Both the position numbers and the translations under genes were made by a program. The notes beneath the pieces were generated by a model. It saw only the letters and a program-made list of their open reading frames with translations. It was not told the DNA's origin and ran no database searches. From assembly GCF_001543145.1 (NCBI RefSeq), contig NZ_CP014160.1, positions 1,426,001 to 1,490,000 of the forward strand: a stretch of 64,000 bases of DNA, written 5' to 3'. This stretch comes from Aerococcus sanguinicola. GTDB lineage: Bacteria > Bacillota > Bacilli > Lactobacillales > Aerococcaceae. Below are positions 41,725-50,929 of the stretch, piece by piece (within the stretch, counting starts at the first letter, position 1; the number at the start of each line of letters is the position of its first letter).

Positions 41725-43221
41725 CTAATTCCGTTCCTGCTGGCGTTTTTGTTTGAGGAAGGCGGCCAGCCAGTTGTAGTCTTGCTCGGTTGGTAGGGTT
41801 TGGACGTAGAGGTTGGGGATTTTGAAGTCATGCGGCATATCGAAGGTTGAGATGATAAGGTCGCATTTGAGATTTTCAATCAGTTTGCGCTTGAGTGGGA
41901 ATTGCTTGTAAATATGGAAGTCGATCACTAAGCCGAAACGGTTGTTCAAGGCGTCCTGGATGCGGTGGGCGTGGTCGCTGGAATAATTGCTGACGATATA
42001 GGCGACTAGCTTTTGATGGGCCAGGTGCATATGGGTGTGAAGTTTTTCCCAGCCGGTATAGAGAGCATAGATGAAATTGGTCAGGCCGTAGGGAAGCGGT
42101 TTGAGACCGATCGACTGGAAATAATGCTCGCTTTCTTTGACAATGAGGTCATAGAGGTCGGGGTAGAAGTGGGACATGGTTTCGATGTAGTCTGCCTTCC
42201 GGTCGATTAAGAGGCTGTCCTTTTGAATATCTGCGACGGTTGTTAAGAAGGCATAGTTATGCAGGCTGAGAATGAGGCGGTCGCGGTGTTCAATATGGAC
42301 ATGGGCCTCCTGGCAGATGGTATCCAAGAATTGATTCAAATATTCAACCGACCGCTGAATTAATGGGCGCTCGCTGATTTCTGCCTGGAAATTGCGGAGG
42401 TCGACATAGATATTCTGATTGAGGACGGGCATGAAGAGTTGGACGGCATTGGTCAAGTTCAACTTAAAGTTAAAACTTTGCTCCATATTTTTGAGGTCGT
42501 CATTTTTCTCGAGTTCGTCGATAAGGTCCTGGTAGATGCCCTTAAAGAGGGGGATATCCTTGGATTGGATGAGATGGCCTTTTTGGGTGCGGATGATGCC
42601 GATCGCTAATAAGATTTTGCCTGATTGGAACCAGGCGTTGGTGTATTGGTGGCAGGTTACCTTCCAAGCGGTGCTGAGGAAGAGCTCACAATATTGCAGG
42701 TTAACCTCTTCGAAAGGCCATTCTAGCGGACTATATTTTTCGCGGAAGAAGAACATGAAGAAGAGGCGAATATTGGTCTCAGGGCCAACGAAGCGGTAGG
42801 GGCTGTTAGAGATTTCAAAATTAAACTGACTGCGCAGGGCCTGGTTCAAAAGATTGATATTCCGATAAACGGTTGATGGACTGACAAAGATTTCATCGGA
42901 AATTTCTTGGGTTGAAATATCCGGGTGAAAAAAGATCTGTTCTAGAATATTGAAGGCGACGGAGTCTCTCATGTAGAGGCGAACGAAGGTATAGTAGTCA
43001 ACAGAAGGGGCATAGATGCCGCGGATACCGAATTTTGACCGCTCAATGGTCAAATATGAGGAGAAATTATTCTCAATATAAGACAAGTCCTTGCTTAGGA
43101 TGCGGTCCGAACAATCGATGGCTTCCGCTAATTCAATCATCGTAATCCAGTCGGTCGACCGATAGAGGATGTGAAGTAAGCGCAGTTGGTGCTGTTCAGC
43201 AGATGATAACACAGAGTACAT
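41725..43221 (-). CDS. Mga-family transcriptional regulator
   Basis: A 498-aa regulator with two N-terminal helix-turn-helix domains (RSTDWITMIELAEAIDCSDR; HPDISTQEISDEIFVSPSTV followed by YRNINLLNQAL), a long PRD-like middle and a C-terminal EIIB-like domain (CDLIISTFDMP). This is the Mga/AtxA architecture controlling surface and sugar genes in Firmicutes. No PTS partner is adjacent; a target could be the surface proteins in this window. The start is near 43221. Confidence 0.82.
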   Translation of the reverse strand: MYSVLSSAEQHQLRLLHILYRSTDWITMIELAEAIDCSDRILSKDLSYIENNFSSYLTIERSKFGIRGIYAPSVDYYTFVRLYMRDSVAFNILEQIFFHPDISTQEISDEIFVSPSTVYRNINLLNQALRSQFNFEISNSPYRFVGPETNIRLFFMFFFREKYSPLEWPFEEVNLQYCELFLSTAWKVTCHQYTNAWFQSGKILLAIGIIRTQKGHLIQSKDIPLFKGIYQDLIDELEKNDDLKNMEQSFNFKLNLTNAVQLFMPVLNQNIYVDLRNFQAEISERPLIQRSVEYLNQFLDTICQEAHVHIEHRDRLILSLHNYAFLTTVADIQKDSLLIDRKADYIETMSHFYPDLYDLIVKESEHYFQSIGLKPLPYGLTNFIYALYTGWEKLHTHMHLAHQKLVAYIVSNYSSDHAHRIQDALNNRFGLVIDFHIYKQFPLKRKLIENLKCDLIISTFDMPHDFKIPNLYVQTLPTEQDYNWLAAFLKQKRQQERN

Positions 43222-43491
43222 AATAAAACCTACCTTCTCAATTAGCCTGGCTTAGGTGCAGAAGAAAGATGAAATATTTTTCTTCTGAAAAAAAGCTAAT
43301 GCTTTAATTATAGCATTTAATTGGCTTTATGAAGCCCCTAAGAATATAGAAAATATGAATTGATGGTCTTCACTTGACTTATAATTTTTGTTCAGAATTT
43401 TTTATTGAAATTTCAGCTTGACCAGCTTCCTCTTTATTATGTGCGGGGCTTCTAGTAGAATAAGGACAGAATAAGAAAAAGGAGCGATGAC

Positions 43492-45273
43492 ATGGCCACT
43501 CAAGACCTCTTAGCCTATCACTATGGCTATAGCCAGTTCCGGCCGGGACAAGAGGAGATTGTAGAGGCAATTCTAGACGGTAGGGATGTACTAGGTGTCT
43601 TGCCCACAGGTGGGGGAAAGTCCCTATGCTACCAGCTGCCCGCCCTAGCGCTGGAGGGCTTAACCCTAGTGATTTCTCCGCTGATTTCGCTGATGAAGGA
43701 CCAGGTGGATAGCTTACATGAGCATGGAATTCGAGCAGCCTATCTCAATTCGGCTTCGTCCTGGGAAGAGGTTCAGTGCCTGCGTCAAGCCCTAGGTCAA
43801 GGGGACTTGGACTTGCTCTATGTGGCTCCGGAGCGGTTAAAGCATCCGGCTTTTATCGATTGGATGCGGGAAGTTAAGCTGAGCCAAGTGGCAGTGGATG
43901 AAGCCCACTGCGTTTCCCAATGGGGCCATGATTTTCGCGCTTCTTATCGTGAAATTGGTGGTTTTATTGAAGCCTTAGACCAGCGGCCCGTCGTTTCGGC
44001 CTTTACGGCGACGGCCACGGCTTATGTACGCCAGGATATCATCCAGCAATTGGGACTTGAAGATCCTCGGCTGGTGGTGAATTCCTTTGACCGGCCCAAT
44101 TTGAAACTCCGCGTCTTAGAGCCCCAGTCTAAGTGGGAAGCCCTCCGCCAAGAGCTGCATCCAGAAGAGGCCATGATTATTTACGCCAATACCCGCAAAC
44201 AAGTCGACCAGCTCTATGACCGCCTCCGCCAGGCCAAGTTTAAGGTCGTCCGCTACCATGCCGGTCTATCTGCTGAGGAGCGTGAAGCTGGTCAGAATGC
44301 CTTTATCTATGAAGAAGTTAACCTGATTGTGGCAACCAATGCCTTTGGGATGGGGATTGATAAGCCGGATGTGCGCAAGGTGATCCACTATAATATGCCA
44401 ACGGACCTGGAGAGCTACTACCAAGAAGCAGGCCGGGCAGGGCGCGATGGCTTGCCTGCTGAAGCCATCCTCCTCTACCATGCCAAGGATATTGTGGCGG
44501 CTAAATTCTTGATCGGGCAGAGCCAGGATCCAAGCTCTGAACGCCGTCTCCAGGCCATGATTAACTATGCCGATTATGCCGGCTGCCTGCGCCAGTACCT
44601 CTTAAGTTATTTCGGCGAAAACCTGGCTGAGCCTTGCCAGAACTGTTCAGGTTGCTTAGAGGACATCGATGTTCGTGATGCCAGCCGGGAAGGGCAGATG
44701 GTGCTTTCTTGCCTAGTTCGCATGCGCTGGGCTTATGGCATGTCCATGGTCTGTGATGTCCTCCGCGGCAGCAAGGCCCAGAAAGTGCGGGACAAGGGCT
44801 TCGATAGCTTATCTACTTATGGCCTCTTAGCAGATTATTCGGAGAAAGAAGTCAAGGATATTATCTCCCAGATGCTGTCCCAAGGTTACCTCAGCCTCAA
44901 CCAATACAAGGGCCTTGAACTGACCCCAGCCTCCAAGGCCCTGCTCAAGGGGGACAAGCAACTGACCATCAAAGCGCGACCCTATAAGGCGCACAGCCAA
45001 GCTAAGTCAGCTCAGAAAACAGCGGTGGCCAGTCAATTATCTGAACGTGATGAGGAACTCTTTGAAGCCTTGCGCGAGCTCCGCTATGAACTTGCAGGAG
45101 ATGAAGGGGTGCCAGCTTATATTATCTTTAACAACCAGACCCTCTTGGAAATGGCTGAAGAAAAGCCCCAGACCTATGATGACTTTCTTGATATCAGCGG
45201 GGTAGGCCAGGTCAAGGCTTCCAAGTATGCGGATATCTTTATTGAGCGTATTGAGGAATGGTTGGAAGGTTAA
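43492..45273 (+). CDS. recQ: ATP-dependent DNA helicase RecQ
   Basis: A 593-aa SF2 helicase. Walker A PTGGGKSLCYQLPA, DEAHCVSQWGHDFR, FTATATAYVRQDI, and QEAGRAGRDGLPAEA. The RecQ-C-terminal zinc site has CLRQYLLSYFGE...CQNCSGC, then a winged-helix domain and a C-terminal HRDC domain (YDDFLDISGVGQVKASKYAD). Full-length family member, acting in recombination repair. AAAGGAG precedes the ATG. Confidence 0.95.
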   Translation: MATQDLLAYHYGYSQFRPGQEEIVEAILDGRDVLGVLPTGGGKSLCYQLPALALEGLTLVISPLISLMKDQVDSLHEHGIRAAYLNSASSWEEVQCLRQALGQGDLDLLYVAPERLKHPAFIDWMREVKLSQVAVDEAHCVSQWGHDFRASYREIGGFIEALDQRPVVSAFTATATAYVRQDIIQQLGLEDPRLVVNSFDRPNLKLRVLEPQSKWEALRQELHPEEAMIIYANTRKQVDQLYDRLRQAKFKVVRYHAGLSAEEREAGQNAFIYEEVNLIVATNAFGMGIDKPDVRKVIHYNMPTDLESYYQEAGRAGRDGLPAEAILLYHAKDIVAAKFLIGQSQDPSSERRLQAMINYADYAGCLRQYLLSYFGENLAEPCQNCSGCLEDIDVRDASREGQMVLSCLVRMRWAYGMSMVCDVLRGSKAQKVRDKGFDSLSTYGLLADYSEKEVKDIISQMLSQGYLSLNQYKGLELTPASKALLKGDKQLTIKARPYKAHSQAKSAQKTAVASQLSERDEELFEALRELRYELAGDEGVPAYIIFNNQTLLEMAEEKPQTYDDFLDISGVGQVKASKYADIFIERIEEWLEG

Positions 45274-45275
45274 AA

Positions 45276-45326
45276 AAAGAACTTCTAGACTGGCTCGTTT
45301 AGCCTGGCGCTAGAAGTTCTTTTTGT
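45276..45326 (+). terminator. recQ terminator
   Basis: AAAGAACTTCTAG / CTAGAAGTTCTTT, 13-bp perfect stem, then TTT. Confidence 0.85.
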
Positions 45327-45345
45327 GTTTGTATTTGCTTTTGTT

Positions 45346-46314
45346 TTATTCGTCTTCAGGCAAGCTCCAGTCAAGGATAGGGCCTGCTGGAACGATACCG
45401 TTTGGGTTGATGGTGTCGTGTGACCGGTAGTAGTGTTCTTTAATATGTTGGAAGTTTACTGTATCGGCAATTCCTGGCATATTGTAAATCTTACGGGTAT
45501 AGTACCAAAGATTAGGGTAGTCTACTAATTGATGGTAGTTGCACTTGAAGTGGCCATGGTAGACGCTATCGAAGCGGACCAGGGTGGTGAAGGTACGGAT
45601 ATCTGCTTCTGTGAATTGGTCACCGACTAAATAGCTGTGGTCTTCCAAGTGGGCTTCCAGTTCATCGAGCATCTTGAAGACATTAGCGACTTCCTCTTCA
45701 TAAACCGCTTGGTCGGTCGCAAAGCCTGCCTTGTAGACACCGTTGTTGAGATTGTCGTAGATCTTGTCATTCCAATGGTCAATTTCTTCGCGCAAGTTTT
45801 CAGGATAGTAGTCGCCTTCTTTGGCGCCAACTTCATCGAAGGCAGAGTTCAACATGCGGATGATCTCAGAAGATTCGGTGCTTACGATGGTATCCTGCTT
45901 GAGGTCATAGAGGACGGGCACCGTCACCCGGCCAGAGAAATCTGGGGCCACATGGGTGTAGATTTGATAGAGATAGTCCGCGTCGATGACTGGATCCTTG
46001 ATCACGCCATCCGCCTCGTCAAAGGTCCAACCGTGTTCAGCCATTAAGGGGTTGACCACAGAGAGGCTGATCATATCTTCTAGCCCCTTCAACTTCCGCA
46101 TCATTAAGACCCGACTCGCCCAAGGGCAGGCCAAGGAAACATAGAGATGGTAGCGGTCCGCTTCGGCCTTGAAGCCGCCTTCGCCGCTAGGGCCTGGTTG
46201 ACCATCTTTAGTCACCCAGTTACGGAATTTAGCAGCATCCCGTTCGAAATGCCCACCTGTGCTTTCAGTATCATACCATTGGTCGCGCCATTCGCCATTA
46301 ACGAGTAGTCCCAT
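45346..46314 (-). CDS. Glutathionyl-hydroquinone reductase (Xi-class GST)
   Basis: A 322-aa ECM4/YqjG-type enzyme. The active-site cysteine is in SLACPWASRVLMMR; family blocks are RYHLYVSLACPW, YPENLREEIDHWND and YWY-like ARKIYNMPG context (YYTRKIYNMPGIADTVNFQH, HDTINPNGIVPAGP). It reduces glutathionyl-hydroquinones with glutathione in the cytoplasm. AGGAGTG precedes the ATG. It implies access to glutathione or a similar thiol. Confidence 0.93.
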   Translation of the reverse strand: MGLLVNGEWRDQWYDTESTGGHFERDAAKFRNWVTKDGQPGPSGEGGFKAEADRYHLYVSLACPWASRVLMMRKLKGLEDMISLSVVNPLMAEHGWTFDEADGVIKDPVIDADYLYQIYTHVAPDFSGRVTVPVLYDLKQDTIVSTESSEIIRMLNSAFDEVGAKEGDYYPENLREEIDHWNDKIYDNLNNGVYKAGFATDQAVYEEEVANVFKMLDELEAHLEDHSYLVGDQFTEADIRTFTTLVRFDSVYHGHFKCNYHQLVDYPNLWYYTRKIYNMPGIADTVNFQHIKEHYYRSHDTINPNGIVPAGPILDWSLPEDE

Positions 46315-46473
46315 ACCAACACTCCTTTTCTATTATTTCAGTTTCGATATATTTTTATTATAACGAAAATCATAGCAAAAAACGAATGAAACGCTTGGCG
46401 AATGATAAGAAAAATATGTTTTGTCTGTTTTCCGCATTGGCTAATTCATACAGACTGGCTCAGCTGACTTGGT

Positions 46474-46750
46474 CCAGTGAAGGAAAGCTAAGCGCGTGCC
46501 CTCACACCCTATAGTCGGGCTCGACTTGGCAGGCTTGGAGTGATTTCACAAGTAAGGAAGGAGCGAATACTTCGCCCTTATCCTTACTTGCTCCAATCAT
46601 CCAAGCCTAACCGCCAAGTCTTACGCCCTTGTAGTCGGGTTCGCAAAGGCAGAAAGGGCGTGACTTCAGCAAAGTGGAACGATCGGCTAGAGCCGCTCTT
46701 ATCCTCTTTGCCTCCAGTCATCCCTTTCTAAGCGCCTTTGCTCACACCCT
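46474..46750 (-). repeat. Array C: two full palindromic repeat units and one partial
   Basis: Minus-strand units 46632-46750 and 46512-46629, plus a half unit 46474-46510. The 46512 unit parallels 26809-26927 with paired compensatory changes in two arms. The rightmost unit overlaps the 3' end of the permease gene and provides its last six codons and stop. 46315-46473 upstream of the hydroquinone-reductase gene contains nothing else recognisable. Confidence 0.88.
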
Positions 46751-47387
46751 TATTAAGATACTGGGTGGTTTGGGAGAGGGTGTAGCAGATGAGCCAGTAC
46801 ATGATAGTGACGAGGGCGAAGGTGCCGAGGATGTAGCTGGAGTTTTGGCCGTAGATGATGCGGGCGTTGTGCATGAGTTCGGGCAGGGAGATGATGGTAG
46901 CTAGGCTGGTGTCCTTGATGAGGGCAATGAGCTGGCTGACGATGGAGGGGGCCATGGTTCGGTAGACTTGGGGCATGATGATATAGGCCATAGTTTGGCT
47001 GCGGCTGAGCCCGGTTGCCAGGCCGGCTTCGAATTGTCCTTTAGGCAGGGCCAGGATGCCGCCCCGGATAATTTCTGAAATCATAGCCGATTCAAAAAGG
47101 GTCATGGCGGCTACAGCTGCCCAGAAGATATCCATTTTGATTCCGATTTGGGGCAGGGCGAAGTAAGTAAAGAAGATAATTAACAAGAGGGGGAGGTTGC
47201 GAACAGTGTCGATGAGAAAGCCCAGCACGTTAGAAATAATGGGCATCTTGAGATAGCGGAGGATACCGAGGAGGCTGCCGAAGAATAGGCTGAGGCTAAT
47301 GGTGAGTAAGGTGAGTTTGACCGTTACCCAGAGGCCTTGGAGGAGGAAGTTGATATTAATCCATTGGAAAGCACCGGAAAAGTCCAT
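46728..47387 (-). CDS. Amino-acid ABC transporter permease (second subunit)
   Basis: A 219-aa His/Glu/Gln-type permease with about five transmembrane segments and the EAA loop (ILALPKGQFEAGLATGLSRS, MAYIIMPQVYRTMAPSIVSQ). Last gene of the ABC operon. Its C-terminal GVSKGA and stop codon are encoded by a repeat unit, so the original end was overwritten. It should pair with the permease at 47408 and the ATPase at 48894. Confidence 0.9.
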   Translation of the reverse strand: MDFSGAFQWININFLLQGLWVTVKLTLLTISLSLFFGSLLGILRYLKMPIISNVLGFLIDTVRNLPLLLIIFFTYFALPQIGIKMDIFWAAVAAMTLFESAMISEIIRGGILALPKGQFEAGLATGLSRSQTMAYIIMPQVYRTMAPSIVSQLIALIKDTSLATIISLPELMHNARIIYGQNSSYILGTFALVTIMYWLICYTLSQTTQYLNKGVSKGA

Positions 47388-47407
47388 TGTTAAACTCCTT
47401 TCGTGCC

Positions 47408-48049
47408 TTAGAGGCTATAATTCTTTTCGAGTTTTTGTATGAATAGGGTTAAAGGAACCGTGAGCAAGAGGTAGAAGCCGGCGACTAGGCTATAGCTTGC
47501 GAAGGTGTCGAAGGTCTCTAGCGCTACCAGGTCCCCATAGTACATGAGGTCGAGCCCTGCCACCATAGCGAGGATGGAGGAATTCTTCACCAGATTGATC
47601 ACTTGGTTGCCTAAAGCTGGCAGAGACTGGCGGAAGGCTTGGGGAAAAATCAGGTAGGCCATGCATTGGCGAGCTGTGAACCCCTGGGAGAGACCGGCTT
47701 CGAACTGGCCGCGCGGAATGGCCTTGATCCCAGTTGCGATAATATCTGCAATAAAGGATGAAGTATAGAGACTAAGAGCGATCACACCAGATGTAAAACC
47801 TGAAAGTTTGACCGAAAAGAGGGGGAGAACCACATAGAAGAACATGACGATGACTAAGAGCGGGATATTACGAAAGATCTCGACATAAATGGTCGCGAAT
47901 GCTTTCAGAAGCCCCTTGCCTGCGCTCTGCCAAATCCCCACCAAGCTCCCCCAGAGGAAGCTGGCGACTAGGGCAATGGCAGAGGCGAGGAGGGTGTGGG
48001 CAAAGCCTTCTAACAAGAGAGGTAAATAGTCGTGCAAAAGGGTAAACAT
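47408..48049 (-). CDS. Amino-acid ABC transporter permease (first subunit)
   Basis: A 213-aa permease of the GltJ/GlnP group with the EAA loop (IKAIPRGQFEAGLSQGFTAR, AYLIFPQAFRQSLPALGNQV). Heterodimer partner of the 219-aa permease. It lies one base after the binding-protein gene and 20 bases before the next, so co-translation is likely. Confidence 0.9.
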   Translation of the reverse strand: MFTLLHDYLPLLLEGFAHTLLASAIALVASFLWGSLVGIWQSAGKGLLKAFATIYVEIFRNIPLLVIVMFFYVVLPLFSVKLSGFTSGVIALSLYTSSFIADIIATGIKAIPRGQFEAGLSQGFTARQCMAYLIFPQAFRQSLPALGNQVINLVKNSSILAMVAGLDLMYYGDLVALETFDTFASYSLVAGFYLLLTVPLTLFIQKLEKNYSL

Positions 48050-48050
48050 A

Positions 48051-48878
48051 CTAGGCCTCCTTTAAATTTTTAGCATTGGCGCTTTCGCCAGCATCGGGGA
48101 ACCATTTATGGAAGATCTTGTCATAAGTCCCATCCGCTTTAATTTTAACCAAGGCCCGGTTGACCTCATCACGGAAGTCTTTTTGACTCTTGTCTACGGC
48201 AATGCCATAGGGTTCCTTGGTAAAAGCTTCGCCGATCAAGCGGTAGCCGGGATTCTGGTCAGCGATACCTAGCAAAATTGCATTGTCGGTTGTCATAACG
48301 TCGCCCTGGCCGGATTGTAGGGCGGTGAAGGCTTCGGCATAGTTTTCCAGTTCAAGGACCTTAGCCTGGGGAGCGAATTGGCGGATGGATTCGGCGGAAC
48401 TGGAGCCCTTAACGGCTAGGACAGTGTTTTGGGGGCCTAGGTCTTGGACCGATTGGAGGGGCGAGTCTTCTGGGCCGAGCAAGGATTGTCCGGCAGCAAA
48501 ATAAACATCTGTGAAATCAACTTGTTTCTTCCGTTCCTCTGAGATGGTCATGGTGGCGATAATGGCATCAATATTACCATTCTTGAGGAGGGGAATCCGT
48601 GTCTTAGAAGTCACCTCGACAAAATCGGCTTGGGCTTGAGGGCCAGCAATTTCTTTGGTTAAGGCTTTGGCGATATCAATATCGAAACCCTCCACTTCTT
48701 GCTTGGCAATATTATAGTAGCCGAAGAGTCGGGTATCGTTCTTGATGCCCCAACGGATATGTGGGGTCTGGCTGCTTTGGATCTTGTCTAAAATACTTTG
48801 CGCTTGGCTATTTTTTCCGCAGGCCCCAAGTAAAGTCAAGCAGCTGACCAAGAGCAAGAGTAAGTGTCTTTTTTTCAT
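48051..48878 (-). CDS. glnH: Amino-acid ABC transporter substrate-binding lipoprotein
   Basis: A 275-aa protein. Signal peptide with lipobox LLGAC (lipidated Cys20), then an SBP family 3 domain: FGYYNIAKQEVEGFDIDIAK, DAIIATMTISEERKKQVDFT, VLAVKGSSSAESIRQ and VMTTDNAILLG. These fit glutamine/glutamate/aspartate binders (GlnH/PEB1 type). AGGAGGCC precedes the ATG. The exact amino acid is not readable. Confidence 0.9.
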   Translation of the reverse strand: MKKRHLLLLLVSCLTLLGACGKNSQAQSILDKIQSSQTPHIRWGIKNDTRLFGYYNIAKQEVEGFDIDIAKALTKEIAGPQAQADFVEVTSKTRIPLLKNGNIDAIIATMTISEERKKQVDFTDVYFAAGQSLLGPEDSPLQSVQDLGPQNTVLAVKGSSSAESIRQFAPQAKVLELENYAEAFTALQSGQGDVMTTDNAILLGIADQNPGYRLIGEAFTKEPYGIAVDKSQKDFRDEVNRALVKIKADGTYDKIFHKWFPDAGESANAKNLKEA

Positions 48879-48893
48879 GAGATGGCCTCCTGA

Positions 48894-49628
48894 CTAATAA
48901 GCGTTGACAACTTGGAGGAAGTCTTTGGCCCGTTGACTTTGGGGTTGGGAGAAGAAGTCCTGGCTGGGCCGGTCTTCAATGATTTCGCCGGCCTCCATGA
49001 AGAGGGTCCGTGTGCTGACTTCCTTGGCAAAACGCATTTCGTGGGTGACGACAACCATGGTCATCTTGTCGCTTTCGGCAATGTCTCTCATGACGTTGAG
49101 GACTTCGCCCACCATTTCAGGGTCGAGGGCGGAGGTTGGTTCATCGAAGAGAAGGACTTTGGGCCGCATGGCGAGGCCACGGGCAATGGCTACCCGCTGC
49201 TTTTGCCCGCCGGAGAGTTGGCTAGGGTAGTGGTCACGCTTGTCCCATAGATTTACCCGTTTCAATAATCTTTCCGCGCGTTCGTGAGCTTCTTCTGGGG
49301 TCTTTTTGAGGACCTTGAGAGGGGCGAGAGTGATGTTTTCAAGCACGGTCTTATGGGGATAGAGTTCAAAATGTTGGAAGACCATGCCAAAGTCGCGTCT
49401 GACCTGGCGGATATTTTCTTTGGGGTCGGAAACGTCCCGACCATCGCAATAGAGGTGTCCACTGGAAATCTTTTCCAAGGCGTTGATGCAGCGGATAAGG
49501 GTTGACTTACCTGAACCTGAGGGCCCGATGATACTGACGACTTCACCTTCTTGGATGCCTAAGTTAATGGCTTTTAGGGCGTGATAGTCGCCGTAATACT
49601 TTTCGACGTCTTTAAATTCGATGATCAT
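48894..49628 (-). CDS. glnQ: Amino-acid ABC transporter ATP-binding protein
   Basis: A 244-aa ATPase of the GlnQ/HisP group. Walker [12 protein letters not shown]-loop [19 protein letters not shown], signature [17 protein letters not shown], Walker [14 protein letters not shown]-loop VVTHEM. The start is the ATG at 49628, nine bases after AAGGAG; a TTG at 49637 is in frame. First gene of the leftward ABC operon. Confidence 0.94.
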   Translation of the reverse strand: MIIEFKDVEKYYGDYHALKAINLGIQEGEVVSIIGPSGSGKSTLIRCINALEKISSGHLYCDGRDVSDPKENIRQVRRDFGMVFQHFELYPHKTVLENITLAPLKVLKKTPEEAHERAERLLKRVNLWDKRDHYPSQLSGGQKQRVAIARGLAMRPKVLLFDEPTSALDPEMVGEVLNVMRDIAESDKMTMVVVTHEMRFAKEVSTRTLFMEAGEIIEDRPSQDFFSQPQSQRAKDFLQVVNAY

Positions 49629-49674
49629 AATGAACAACTCCTTACAAAATAATTAGAAAAAACTTATTAAAAAG

Positions 49675-49703
49675 ATAATAGCATAAATTAGGGCTATGTA
49701 TAA
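49675..49703 (-). promoter_or_regulatory. Promoter of the amino-acid ABC operon
   Basis: Leftward TTATAC (complement of 49698-49703), 17 bp, TATTAT (complement of 49675-49680) with an extended TG. Confidence 0.6.
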
Positions 49704-49869
49704 GTGAATTTCCATACAAGTTATTTATTTCACAATAAATGGGCCCTATGTATTAGGTGTTAAGTCAAGCTAAGCCTAATGAAAAGAGGAGTCTAAGGGC
49801 TTGAATTCAGGCTCGAAAGCATGTAGGGTAGAGATATTGAAATGTAAAGGATAGAAAGGATATGCTGCT

Positions 49870-50757
49870 GTGACAAATCGTAATAAGGGCATTATTGCCA
49901 TCTTGATCTCTGCTTTTGGTTTTGCTGTGATGAATCTTTGCATCCCCTTAGCCGGAGACCTCCCCACTATTGAAAAGAGTTTTTTTAGAAATATTGTTGC
50001 CTTCGCCGTTGCCTTGACCCTCTTGCTGCGGTCTTGGTCCCAAGTTAAGAACCAGGTCCAGGTGGGTGACTTGCCCTGGAAGACCCTCCTCTTAAGGTCG
50101 ATCTTGGGAACGGTTGGGGTCTTCTGTAATTACTATGCCCTCGACCACCTGCTTCTTTCTGACGCTTCCGTTCTCAATAAGCTGGCACCTTTTGCGACGC
50201 TTGTTTTTTCAGCGATTTTTCTCAAGGAACGGATGGATAAGCAACACTTGATCGCCCTGGGCTTTGCCTTTGTGGGAGTTCTCTTAGTCAGCAAACCGAC
50301 TGGGGCAACAGCCGACCTCCTGCCTTACCTTGTCACTATTCTTGGGGGCTTGAGCGCGGGCGGAGCCTATACCGCGGTCCGTCAGCTTAATAAGCAGGGA
50401 GTCCCCAGTGCCTTTACGGTGGCCTTCTTCTCAGGGTTCTCCTGTTTAGTTTGTGTGCCGTATTTAATCTTTAACTATGTCCCCCTCGACCAAAAGTCTT
50501 TATTAGCTCTTTTAGGGGCAGGCTTGGCTGCCAGCTTCGGCCAGTTCGGGATTACCCTGGCTTATAAGTTTGCACCAGCTAATGAGATCTCTATTTTTGA
50601 CTATTCCAGCATTGTTTTCAGTGGTCTCCTCGGCTTCATCTTCCTTGGCCAGGTACCTGATGGCTGGAGTATTCTCGGCTATTTCATTATCTTTACAGGG
50701 GGCTTAGTCACCTTCCTCTACAACCGCCAATTGACCCGCAAGCAGTTATCTCGCTAA
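49870..50757 (+). CDS. EamA-family (DMT) transporter
   Basis: A 295-aa protein starting at GTG behind AAAGGAT. Ten hydrophobic segments in two EamA repeats (IIAILISAFGFAVMNLCIPL; YLVTILGGLSAGGAYTAVRQ). RNIVAF and LAPFATLVFSAIFLKERM are typical. Drug/metabolite superfamily; substrate unknown. Monocistronic with a following terminator. Confidence 0.85.
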   Translation: MTNRNKGIIAILISAFGFAVMNLCIPLAGDLPTIEKSFFRNIVAFAVALTLLLRSWSQVKNQVQVGDLPWKTLLLRSILGTVGVFCNYYALDHLLLSDASVLNKLAPFATLVFSAIFLKERMDKQHLIALGFAFVGVLLVSKPTGATADLLPYLVTILGGLSAGGAYTAVRQLNKQGVPSAFTVAFFSGFSCLVCVPYLIFNYVPLDQKSLLALLGAGLAASFGQFGITLAYKFAPANEISIFDYSSIVFSGLLGFIFLGQVPDGWSILGYFIIFTGGLVTFLYNRQLTRKQLSR

Positions 50758-50790
50758 GCTTTAAATTCAAGATATGTATGCTACAAGAAG

Positions 50791-50861
50791 AGACTGGGAA
50801 AAATTCCAGTCTTTTTTGTTTGGGCTCCAGTCATTCCTTGCTGAATGCCTGTGCTCACACC
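50791..50861 (+). terminator. Terminator followed by a repeat-unit remnant
   Basis: AGACTGG / CCAGTCT stem then T6 (50791-50817). Immediately after, 50821-50861 (GGGCTCCAGTCATTCC ... TGTGCTCACACC) is the outer half of a minus-oriented unit of the ~120-bp repeat family. Confidence 0.75.
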
Positions 50862-50890
50862 TTTTTTTACAAAAAGAGTGCTTCTGCCTG

Positions 50891-50899
50891 TGCTATACT
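50891..50899 (+). promoter_or_regulatory. Extended -10 promoter of the ClC gene
   Basis: TGcTATACT, 31 bases before the start codon. Confidence 0.6.
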
Positions 50900-50929
50900 A
50901 AGAGTAGTTTATTTCAAGGAGGGATTGTG